From assembly GCF_023228165.1 (NCBI RefSeq), contig NZ_JALOBS010000036.1, positions 1 to 45,401 of the forward strand: a stretch of 45,401 nt of DNA. Reading direction: 5' to 3'. Positions 8,001 through 15,671 of this stretch are shown one piece after another (position 1 is the stretch's first letter; every line of letters begins with the position of its first letter). The stretch comes from Methylomonas sp. Its GTDB lineage: Bacteria; Pseudomonadota; Gammaproteobacteria; Methylococcales; Methylomonadaceae. Both the position numbers and the translations under genes were made by a program. Below the pieces are notes generated by a model. The model worked only from the letters and a program-made list of their open reading frames with translations, was not told the origin of the DNA and made no database searches.

Positions 8001-8867
8001 TTAATGTTGCCTGAGTTCGAGATGCCGTTTTTGCGTGGGTGTGGGTTGTTTTTTGACCTTGACGACATCCTCATCGATTTCAAAGCGCTCAATAGCGCCG
8101 ATAGTGACCAAGGCCTGCAAGGCTTTGCGCATCCGCAGTTTGAAGTCGCGGGGATTTTGGGTGCTACTGCCGCTGAGCTGATAAAGCGTTTGCAGTTTCA
8201 ACGGATACGGTGCGGCATGCGACGACAGGAAGCCATGCAGCCATAACGCCAGTGGACGTTTACGCAATTGCTGTCGCTGTTCGAATTCGATATGGGTGTA
8301 ACCGTCTTCGAACAGTCGTAACATCGACTCGGTCAGTTCCACCACATAGCGCTGAGTGATTTCGTCGCGGTGGTAGCGCAGAAAGCCTTTTTCACCAAAC
8401 GTCTGCCGACCGTGGTAGGTGATTTCAACGAAGGCGCCGCCTAAACGCGCCATGGATTCCTTCAACCATTCGTGCTGACTTTTGCCGGTCGATCGGCCTA
8501 ACGCCATCAGCAGCGCGTGCGCACTGAAGGTGACGCTAAAGCCCGGCAATTGCATTCTGGACAGGTGCACGATCTGCATCCAGACGTCCAGATCGGACTG
8601 ATTGAGCTGAACGCCCAGATAACGGACTTCGATGCCCTCGACAGCGGCCAGTAAGGTGCGCTTTTTGTACGCTATCCGCTCATTGCCCTGCACACCAGCA
8701 AACAACGCACTGCGCAAACAGGCATTCGGGGTGCCGCGCATACCGGCTGGCCAACTGGGAAGTGTCGCTAGCGACTCCACGCGTCGGGGCTGGGCTTTCT
8801 TGCGTTCAGTCAATGACTGGAAGCGTTCGGTCAAATTGGTCAGTGACGTGACGGTATTTTGCGTCAT
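8001..8867 (-). CDS. trfA: TrfA-family plasmid replication initiator
   Basis: The initiator binds the adjacent iterons and, with DnaA, opens the origin and recruits helicase. I read the protein as TrfA from its central region (motifs such as RYLGVQLNQSDLDVW and LSRMQLPG) and its winged-helix-like layout, with a size close to the short RK2 TrfA form. The ATG at 8867 is preferred: GAGG sits 5 bases upstream. The GTG at 8873, which adds two residues, lacks a usable Shine-Dalgarno sequence. The lipoprotein gene's stop codon overlaps this ribosome-binding site, so the two genes are probably translationally coupled and share a promoter near 9374-9427. Confidence 0.85.
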   Translation of the reverse strand: MTQNTVTSLTNLTERFQSLTERKKAQPRRVESLATLPSWPAGMRGTPNACLRSALFAGVQGNERIAYKKRTLLAAVEGIEVRYLGVQLNQSDLDVWMQIVHLSRMQLPGFSVTFSAHALLMALGRSTGKSQHEWLKESMARLGGAFVEITYHGRQTFGEKGFLRYHRDEITQRYVVELTESMLRLFEDGYTHIEFEQRQQLRKRPLALWLHGFLSSHAAPYPLKLQTLYQLSGSSTQNPRDFKLRMRKALQALVTIGAIERFEIDEDVVKVKKQPTPTQKRHLELRQH

Positions 8868-8874
8868 ACCCACC

Positions 8875-9315
8875 TCACTTTTTCAAACTGCGGGGATCGC
8901 AGTGCGTGGATGGCGAAGTCACCGGCGGTGGATTTTGCTGGAGCATCTCGCGCTCTACGTCTGTCAGGTCCAGTTGATGATGACAGTATTTGCGCCAAGC
9001 CCGTTCCAGGGTCATGGGGTCGGGCGCTTCGGCGCTTTCATTTCTGACGAATTCATCAAGGGAGGAATCCGTTATGGTTGACTCTACCGGATCCTCGCGT
9101 CTGACCACATGTTCGATGGATGAGGTACACCATACCGAACCACCCAAACGACTGGGCTGTCTAGCGTGGTCGAGGCGCCAGGCTAACGCGGCCGGTGGAA
9201 CCAGCGATTCAATGGCGGTTTCGCTGACTAGGTCAGACGGCGCGGGTAAGGTACTACAGCCCATACAGATCAGGATGGGAATTAGTGTGCTAACGGGGGT
9301 GTTTCGGATACTCAT
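8875..9315 (-). CDS. Small lipoprotein upstream of trfA
   Basis: With the start at 9315 (GGAG 5 bases upstream) the protein has 146 residues. It begins with a short signal peptide ending in a lipobox (ICMGC, Cys about residue 19), so it should be a lipid-anchored periplasmic protein. A start 14 codons further upstream would bury the signal peptide. The rest is hydrophilic, has two further Cys residues and matches no family I know. It is the first gene of a two-gene unit with trfA and is divergent from traI. A surface or entry-exclusion role would fit its position but is speculative. Confidence 0.6.
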   Translation of the reverse strand: MSIRNTPVSTLIPILICMGCSTLPAPSDLVSETAIESLVPPAALAWRLDHARQPSRLGGSVWCTSSIEHVVRREDPVESTITDSSLDEFVRNESAEAPDPMTLERAWRKYCHHQLDLTDVEREMLQQNPPPVTSPSTHCDPRSLKK

Positions 9316-9373
9316 GTCGTCTCCAGTCGATTTTTGAAGACTCAACACAGTAAGCATTATTTTTTAGGGCTCG

Positions 9374-9427
9374 TCATCGAAATCGCGATAATTATTGCGA
9401 TTTCGAAGATGACCTCGAAAAAAAGTT
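9374..9427. promoter_or_regulatory. Conserved transfer element, copy B (traI / lipoprotein-trfA)
   Basis: The core 9377-9406 is the most symmetrical copy: arms TCGAAATCGC and GCGATTTCGA flank a centre containing ATAATTAT, and 28 of 30 positions obey the symmetry. The tail GACCTCGAAAAAAAG points toward traI. The element fills the gap between two divergent units, so one protein bound here could control relaxase and replication-initiator expression together. Confidence 0.78.
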
Positions 9428-9444
9428 AGGCATGATGGGTCGCC

Positions 9445-11850
9445 ATGAAAACTCATCACTCTTCATTCCGGATTCCTTGGCTGCAACGTTGGTTTGGCAT
9501 TAGTCAACCTGCGCCTGAGCCTTGCCCGGCCATCCAGGAAGACGAGATTCCCCGTTACCCGCCCTTCATGAAGGGGCTGCCGGCCGCGCCGGTGGCCCGC
9601 ATTCTCGGTACCCAAACCGAGCTGATTCAGACCATCGAACAGACCTTGGCGCTACCGGACGCGCTGTTTCAAAGCATCGTATTGCCGGTGATCGCGCGTT
9701 ACGCCGCCTTCAGTCATCTGCTACCGGCATCGGAATCCCATCACCATCGGGGAGCTGGCGGCTTGTTTCGGCATGGGCTGGAGGTTGCGCACTGGGCGAC
9801 CCTGGCGTCCAAAGACTGTCTGTTCGCTACCGATGCCACCCCTAAAGTTCGAAAATCCCTGGAACTGCGCTGGCGACTGGCTGTGTGTTTTGCCGGGTTG
9901 CTGCATGACATCGGCAAACCGGTATCCGACATGGCCGTGGTCGACCAACAAGGCGAACACACGTGGAATCCTTGCGATGAAAACCTGACGGATTGGGCTA
10001 ACCAGCATCACATCGAGCGCTATTTTTTACGCTGGCGAGAGAATCGGCATAAACGTCATGAACAGTTTTCGGCCCTGGTCATCGAGCGGGTTTTGACCCG
10101 CGAATCACGTGCCTTCATTCTGGAGCCAGGCCCTGAGATCATGCAAGCTTTGTTGGAAACCATCCATGGTCTGGATCGGGGCTCCAAATGCTATGCACTG
10201 GTGATGGCCGCCGATTGCATGAGTGTGGAACGGGATTTGAAGGCCCACTACCACGGTTTGGAATCCGCGATGGGCATGCCGGTTGAACGCTACCTGTGCG
10301 ATGCCATGCGCCGTTTGATTAAATCCGGTCAATGGCTGGCTAACGAAAAAGGTGCCAGGATTTGGCGATTCGAAGACGGTCTGTATATCGTCTGGCGCAC
10401 CGCCGTTAAAGAAATCCTGAGCCTGTTGGACAAAGATCATATCCCCGGCATCCCGCGCGATGAAGATACCCTGGCGGATATTTTGATCGAACGCGGGCTC
10501 GCGATTCCAAAATCTCTACCCAACGGCGGACGGTTTCGTTATTGGCGGATGCAAACCGAGACCCTGAATGGCAGCTTGTTCATGTTGCGCTTGGCCTCGA
10601 TCGAGCTGGTGTATAGCGGTGAACCGCCGGTCGCTGTGATCGGTGCCGAAGTGAAGGATGAAACCGAGTCACCTGCTGCTGATCAAATCCCGTTAGTCTC
10701 CCAGTCTACGAGCGAACCTAACGTCAAGGTCGGCAAGCGGCGAAAAGTGAAGGCGCATGATAACCCGGTCAAAATCACCGCAGACGAGCCCAAAAGTGAA
10801 CACGTCGCTGAACCCATCTTACCCGCCGATTTAGCGGCAATTTTGGCTATGGATGCGCTGGCAGACAGTGGAAGTGGGTTGAGCGGTCATGAAGATGACG
10901 TCGTGAAGGATACGATTGGACAACACCTAAACGACACCGCCTCAAATGCATCAAGCAGCGACGCGAAAAGCGTGATTGAAGTCGAGTCAGACGCCCTTGC
11001 ACCGAACAATACTCAGCAAGATCAAAGCGACGTTACCCGACACTGGCTGGCATCGCAAGGTCAAGCTGGGCACTGGCTGATTCAACTGGCCGCCATTGTC
11101 ACGGCTGAACACTGGCGCTGGGGCACGGATATTTTGGAGGTGCAGCAACAGTGCTTGCTGAGTTTTCCCAAAACGCCGGATGCACTCAAGCTGGAAGCCA
11201 ATCAGTTTATTCGCGTTCTGGAGGAAAAAGGCTGGTTGGTGACCGATGTGCTTTCGCCTATGCGTAAGGTCAGAGAGATCCAGCAGATCCGTGGCGTACT
11301 TCTCGCCAGTGAACCAAGCGGCATGTTCAAACAGCTTTTGGCCAACACCACCATACCCGATGTCTATCGGCCTCAACCGATTGAATCAGAGTTGTCAGTT
11401 CAGACACGGGAACAGAATGCCGAGCGCACGTCAAAAAACACTCCAAAGCCATCAGCGCTTTCACCCAGTACGCCAGGAATCAGCCAGGAAATTCCTCTCG
11501 ATGCCAAACCCTTGCTGGACAACGCCACACCCCAGTCAGCTTCAGTGGTACCCCACAACCCAGAACACGTGCCTGCCAAGTCGTCCAAAGCGAAATCGGA
11601 CACGGGCACCCACAAAAAGCAGCACTACCGGCAAGCCATCAGACACTGGATGGACGAATTGCAACAAGCACCCGCGCGAATGGCAGTTACTGGGGATGAC
11701 TCAACATGGCTTGAAGTGGACGAACAGTCGATAGCGACTTTTCTGAGTAACACACCCGGCTTGACCCGCACCCAGTTAATGCGAGAACTTGCCAGTCATG
11801 GTGATTTCCGAAGTGTCGGTACCTGTTTACAACTGCGGCCTACGCCATGA
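9445..11850 (+). CDS. traI: TraI, MobH-class relaxase
   Basis: TraI nicks oriT and pilots the transferred strand. This 801-residue protein belongs to the TraI_2/MobH class, not the F-type TraI helicase-relaxase. It has an HHH cluster at residues 99-101, the segment GLFRHGLEVA near 107 and an HD motif (LLHDIGKP, H154-D155), which form the HD-hydrolase-like metal site of MobH relaxases. A low-complexity linker (about 400-530) leads to C-terminal DNA-binding-like domains. The ATG follows the conserved element by about 20 bp. traD starts 4 bp before its stop. Confidence 0.9.
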   Translation: MKTHHSSFRIPWLQRWFGISQPAPEPCPAIQEDEIPRYPPFMKGLPAAPVARILGTQTELIQTIEQTLALPDALFQSIVLPVIARYAAFSHLLPASESHHHRGAGGLFRHGLEVAHWATLASKDCLFATDATPKVRKSLELRWRLAVCFAGLLHDIGKPVSDMAVVDQQGEHTWNPCDENLTDWANQHHIERYFLRWRENRHKRHEQFSALVIERVLTRESRAFILEPGPEIMQALLETIHGLDRGSKCYALVMAADCMSVERDLKAHYHGLESAMGMPVERYLCDAMRRLIKSGQWLANEKGARIWRFEDGLYIVWRTAVKEILSLLDKDHIPGIPRDEDTLADILIERGLAIPKSLPNGGRFRYWRMQTETLNGSLFMLRLASIELVYSGEPPVAVIGAEVKDETESPAADQIPLVSQSTSEPNVKVGKRRKVKAHDNPVKITADEPKSEHVAEPILPADLAAILAMDALADSGSGLSGHEDDVVKDTIGQHLNDTASNASSSDAKSVIEVESDALAPNNTQQDQSDVTRHWLASQGQAGHWLIQLAAIVTAEHWRWGTDILEVQQQCLLSFPKTPDALKLEANQFIRVLEEKGWLVTDVLSPMRKVREIQQIRGVLLASEPSGMFKQLLANTTIPDVYRPQPIESELSVQTREQNAERTSKNTPKPSALSPSTPGISQEIPLDAKPLLDNATPQSASVVPHNPEHVPAKSSKAKSDTGTHKKQHYRQAIRHWMDELQQAPARMAVTGDDSTWLEVDEQSIATFLSNTPGLTRTQLMRELASHGDFRSVGTCLQLRPTP

Positions 11851-13679
11851 AATCCGATTACGACTACCAGTTTCCCTGGCGGCCCATCTTCGAGGTGTAT
11901 GCCATCTCGGGCTGGCTAGGCGGTGCCGGTCTGGCGCATTTCACGAGTCGCTGGTCGGGCTTGCCGCCTGAGCCTTTCGATTGGTTGATGACGGCGTGCG
12001 GAGTCATGGCGTGTTGGCGGATGTCACCGGCGCTGAGTCTCTGGTACCGCAAACGCCGGTTGCGTCAGTTTCGATTCCAATACCTGGATGCCGAAAAGCT
12101 GGTAGCGATGGTGAAACAGCATCCCGAGGCCTTGTGGTTCGGCTGGGGATTCGATTGGGTGCAAAAGCATGCCCAGTTGGCCTACGAGATTTTGAAACGG
12201 GATGTCTCGACGCTGATTCCGAGCGATCATCAACGCATGGGATCGGCCTGGATACATGGACTGGAAGTGTCCGAAGGTGATATTCGCCAGCCCTTGCAGC
12301 ATACGGCCGGCCATACGCTGCTAGTCGGTACCACTGGCGCCGGTAAAACGCGCGCCTTTGACGTGTTGGTGACGCAAGCCGTGTTGCGCGGCGAAGCAGT
12401 GATCATCATCGACCCCAAGGGCGACAAGGACTTGATGGCCTGCGCCAAACGCGCCTGCGCCTTGGCCAAGCGTCCGGATCGTTTCGTGTATTTCCATCCG
12501 GCGTTTCCGGAAGACAGCGTGCGACTCGATCCCTTGCACAACTTTAACCGGCCTTCGGAAATCGCCAGCCGCATCAGCGCCATTTCACCCAGCGAAAGCA
12601 GTAACGACCCGTTCAAGGCATTTGGGCAAAAATCGCTGGATAACGTGATTCAGGGTTTGATGGTGATCGAGGAACGGCCTACCTTGGTGAAACTGCGCCG
12701 TTATTTGGAAGGCGGTCCTTCGACGCTGGTGATTCAGGCCTTGGAACGCTATTTCGACAACAAACTGGGGCATTGGCGGCAAGAGGCGCGGCCTTACCTG
12801 AAAAATGCCAAGGAGATTGATACCAAAGCGGTGGGACTGGTGCGATTTTACCGGGAAGTCATGCAGTACCAATTGCCTAATCTGGATTTGGAAGGCTTGT
12901 TGTCCTTGTTCGAACACGACCGAGCCCACTTCAGCAAGATGGTCGCCTCCTTGATTCCGATCATGAACATGCTGACCTCGGGTTCCTTGGGACCTTTGCT
13001 GTCACCGAATCCGCACGACGTGGATGATTTGCGTCCCATCACCAATACCGGCCACATCATCGAAAAAGCTCAGGTCGCTTACATCGGCCTGGACTCGTTA
13101 TCGGACGGCATGGTGGGCAGTGCTATTGGTTCGATTCTGTTGGCGGATTTGGCCGCTGTTGCCGGCGATCGCTACAACTACGGCGTCTCGGACCGACCGG
13201 TGAATGTGTTTGTCGACGAGGCGGCGGAAGTCATCAACGATCCCTTCATTCAGGTGTTGAATAAGGGCCGGGGCGCCAAGATTCGGCTGTTCATTGCCAC
13301 GCAAACCTTTGCCGATTTTGCCGCCCGTACCGGTTCCCAGGACAAAGCGCGGCAAGTGCTGGGCAACGTCAATAACCTGATCGCGCTCAGGATCATGGAC
13401 AGCGAAACCCAGCAGTACATCACCGACAATCTGCCGAAAACCCGATTGAAATACATCATGCGCACCCAAGGCGTAGCTACCAGTGCGACCAATCCCACGG
13501 TGTTTTCCGGCAATGTCGGCGAACGCCTGATGGAAGAAGAAGGCGATTTGTTTGCGCCCCAGCTACTCGGACAACTGCCTGACTTGCATTACATCGCCAA
13601 GTTATCCGGCGGCCGGATTGTCAAGGGCCGCTTGCCGATTCTGCGGTCGGCACAAGATCATCGTGGCGCGGGCTCATGA
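11847..13679 (+). CDS. traD: TraD, type IV coupling protein
   Basis: This 610-residue ATPase links the relaxosome to the transfer channel. Two N-terminal hydrophobic segments (about 15-65) anchor it in the inner membrane. The Walker A motif is GTTGAGKT (residues 161-168, with K167), and the Walker B segment VNVFVDEAAE lies near 453. The family is TraD/VirD4-like, matching SXT TraD. It overlaps both neighbours by 4 bp (ATGA), so traI-traD-traJ is a tightly coupled unit. Confidence 0.92.
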   Translation: MKSDYDYQFPWRPIFEVYAISGWLGGAGLAHFTSRWSGLPPEPFDWLMTACGVMACWRMSPALSLWYRKRRLRQFRFQYLDAEKLVAMVKQHPEALWFGWGFDWVQKHAQLAYEILKRDVSTLIPSDHQRMGSAWIHGLEVSEGDIRQPLQHTAGHTLLVGTTGAGKTRAFDVLVTQAVLRGEAVIIIDPKGDKDLMACAKRACALAKRPDRFVYFHPAFPEDSVRLDPLHNFNRPSEIASRISAISPSESSNDPFKAFGQKSLDNVIQGLMVIEERPTLVKLRRYLEGGPSTLVIQALERYFDNKLGHWRQEARPYLKNAKEIDTKAVGLVRFYREVMQYQLPNLDLEGLLSLFEHDRAHFSKMVASLIPIMNMLTSGSLGPLLSPNPHDVDDLRPITNTGHIIEKAQVAYIGLDSLSDGMVGSAIGSILLADLAAVAGDRYNYGVSDRPVNVFVDEAAEVINDPFIQVLNKGRGAKIRLFIATQTFADFAARTGSQDKARQVLGNVNNLIALRIMDSETQQYITDNLPKTRLKYIMRTQGVATSATNPTVFSGNVGERLMEEEGDLFAPQLLGQLPDLHYIAKLSGGRIVKGRLPILRSAQDHRGAGS

Positions 13680-14308
13680 CGCGCAATCTGTTGTTCAGCC
13701 TGATGCTGTGGCTACTGGAAGTGATCCTGGTGGCCAGTTTTGTGTCCGACCGCTGGACGCGTGAACTGCAGCGCTCGGAAGACCAGATGATGATCAGCTA
13801 CTTTGGCGCCGATAAAGAATCTCAGATCAGCCACACCGCGCAGCGCTGGTTTGATCGCTTGTTCGTCACCACCGGCATTCGGGAAAGCGTTTTCCGCTAC
13901 TTCATTCCGACCGAGCGCGAACGCCAGATGTCCAGAGGCTTCGAGGATTTGGGGCGTAACGATTTGTTCCCCTTTATCGAAAGCCGACTCAACGTGCTGT
14001 GGGACACGATCTTTCAAATGATCAAGCGCCTGACTACTGCTTATATCTGGTTGCCCTACCTGGCGGCTGCCATGCTGCCGTTTGTCGTCGACGGACTGGT
14101 GCGGCGCAAGATCAGCCAGACCAATTTCGATTACCCCAGCCCCATGGCCCATCGCTACAGCCTTTACCTGATTCTGGGCGCGCTGTATCTGCTACTGGTC
14201 AGTTTGACCCTGCCGTTTCCGATTCCGCCACAAGCCGTGCCGGTGGGCGTTTTTGTCGTCGCCTATGCCGTGAACGTGCTGTTGGCCAATACGCAAAAGC
14301 GGATTTAG
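13676..14308 (+). CDS. traJ: TraJ-like membrane protein (DUF4400 family)
   Basis: The 210-residue protein has an N-terminal hydrophobic segment (about 5-25) and three to four more between 115 and 205, with a soluble loop between. It corresponds in position, size and topology to s043/TraJ of SXT and IncA/C, the third gene after traI and traD, which carries DUF4400. It is unrelated to the F-plasmid regulator TraJ. It probably works with TraD at the inner membrane. It is the last transfer gene before the cargo region. Confidence 0.8.
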   Translation: MTRNLLFSLMLWLLEVILVASFVSDRWTRELQRSEDQMMISYFGADKESQISHTAQRWFDRLFVTTGIRESVFRYFIPTERERQMSRGFEDLGRNDLFPFIESRLNVLWDTIFQMIKRLTTAYIWLPYLAAAMLPFVVDGLVRRKISQTNFDYPSPMAHRYSLYLILGALYLLLVSLTLPFPIPPQAVPVGVFVVAYAVNVLLANTQKRI

Positions 14309-14435
14309 CCGGACAAGCCTGGCGTTCAAAACAGGTTCATTTAAATCTCGTGACAATCTCGCGGGGCATTATGCCCGAAATAACTCATAAATCTGCTTAA
14401 CTCTATAGTCGTAAGCTTTAACGCCACGCTTCAGT

Positions 14436-14452
14436 CACAATAACGCATTGTG
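14436..14452. terminator. Hairpin between convergent traJ and oxyR
   Basis: CACAAT and ATTGTG form a 6-bp stem with a 5-base loop. It lacks a T tract. A second small hairpin (GGGC/GCCC) occurs near 14364-14376. Either could end transcription of traJ or oxyR. This gap is also the left junction of the cargo; I see no insertion scar. Confidence 0.3.
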
Positions 14453-14484
14453 GCGCTCAATTATCCGAATTTCAGCAATTAGGC

Positions 14485-15360
14485 TCAGGGTAGTGGTTTA
14501 TAAGCCAGCAGTCCGGCCAGAGTTTCCATTAGTTCGCCACGGGGATGGTTCCTGAGCCAGACAAGCGCGATTTTGCGGCTGGGCCGTTGACGGATGTTGA
14601 TATAACGAATGTCCTTATCGTCGGGCTGAACAGCGACGGATGGCATCAGCGTGACACCGACGCCGTTTTTGACCATGAAACGCAAAGTTTCCAGGCTGGA
14701 TGCCCGGAAGTCGTGTTCCACGAATCGGGAAGGATTGCACAACTTCAAGGCCTGATCGCGCAGGCAATGACCCTCGTCCAGTAACAGCAGATTCTCCTTG
14801 GCCACCATGTTTAGGTCTACTTCCTCCAGATCAGCCAGTGGGTGATCTACGCCAACTGCCAAAGTAAATGGGTCTTCAAATAGTATTCGACATTCCAAAG
14901 AGTCATGTTCTACCGGCAGGGCTAGTAAAGCCGCGTCCAATTTTTTGCCGAGCAGCAATTCGATGAGCGAATTGGTTTTTTCCTCGAGCAGTTGTAACTT
15001 AATATCCGGATAGTGTTGCTTGATGCGGAATACATACTCCGGCAGCACGTAACTCGCCAGAGAAGGAAACGCCCCAAGCGACAGCATGTTGCGATGCCGA
15101 GCACTGGCGTGGATGGCGATTTGCCGAATGCCCTGAACGTCGTCGAGAATTCTTCTCGCAATCGGCAAAATCTCTTGGCAAGTTTCCGTCACTTCCACGC
15201 TATTTTTCTCGCGCACGAACAGGTCTACGCCCAAATAATCCTCTAGTTTTCTGATCTGAGTGCTCAACGTTGGCTGGCCGATCGAACATTGGTCGGCCGC
15301 CTGACTAAAATTTCTTAATTCCGCTACCGCCACCAGGTAGCTCAAATCACGCAAGTTCAT
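14485..15360 (-). CDS. oxyR: OxyR, peroxide-sensing LysR-type regulator
   Basis: The 291-residue LysR-type regulator has an N-terminal winged helix-turn-helix (about 1-60). In its effector domain the segment GHCLRDQALKLC places redox cysteines at 199 and 208, the same numbers as in E. coli OxyR. Oxidation of this pair by hydrogen peroxide switches the protein to an activator. It is divergent from katG, a standard OxyR target, with a 311-bp shared control region. The ATG at 15360 fits the family's usual N-terminus (MNLRDL). Identification is strong. Confidence 0.95.
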   Translation of the reverse strand: MNLRDLSYLVAVAELRNFSQAADQCSIGQPTLSTQIRKLEDYLGVDLFVREKNSVEVTETCQEILPIARRILDDVQGIRQIAIHASARHRNMLSLGAFPSLASYVLPEYVFRIKQHYPDIKLQLLEEKTNSLIELLLGKKLDAALLALPVEHDSLECRILFEDPFTLAVGVDHPLADLEEVDLNMVAKENLLLLDEGHCLRDQALKLCNPSRFVEHDFRASSLETLRFMVKNGVGVTLMPSVAVQPDDKDIRYINIRQRPSRKIALVWLRNHPRGELMETLAGLLAYKPLP

Positions 15361-15671
15361 CGCTAATTATTCCCTACAGTGTGAGTTGTTCGGCAAAAAG
15401 CCGGCCGATTTTAAATAGTACCACCTTGCGATTGCAGTCTATTGATTTGAAAAATGGGGCTATCGATGAAATGAATTTCAAAATAACTGCATAATCCAGT
15501 TAAATACATCCGCCGAAATGATCAATTAGCGGATTTTGAATCCGTTGCTTCGTCCACTACCAATAGAATGTTCGATAAAAATCGGCGGTGTCTTATTGAT
15601 CGCTTCTGCTACCTGAAGCGCCAACTGCATGATTTTTAGCATTCACCTACAACCAGGAACAGAGGTGTACC
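15361..15671. promoter_or_regulatory. oxyR-katG divergent control region
   Basis: No gene lies here. ATAG at 15415 and CTAT at 15439 and 15460 resemble OxyR half-sites, but the spacing (24 and 21 bp) does not fit the canonical four-part site. An inverted repeat ATCCGC/GCGGAT spans 15508-15534. A GAGG ribosome-binding site lies about 8 bases before the katG ATG. OxyR binding here is expected from the layout, but the exact site is uncertain. Confidence 0.4.

Noticed and set aside
15415..15463. A canonical OxyR tetrad site
   Set aside because: The ATAG and CTAT elements are spaced 24 and 21 bp apart, not the regular pattern, so they are mentioned only as weak candidates.
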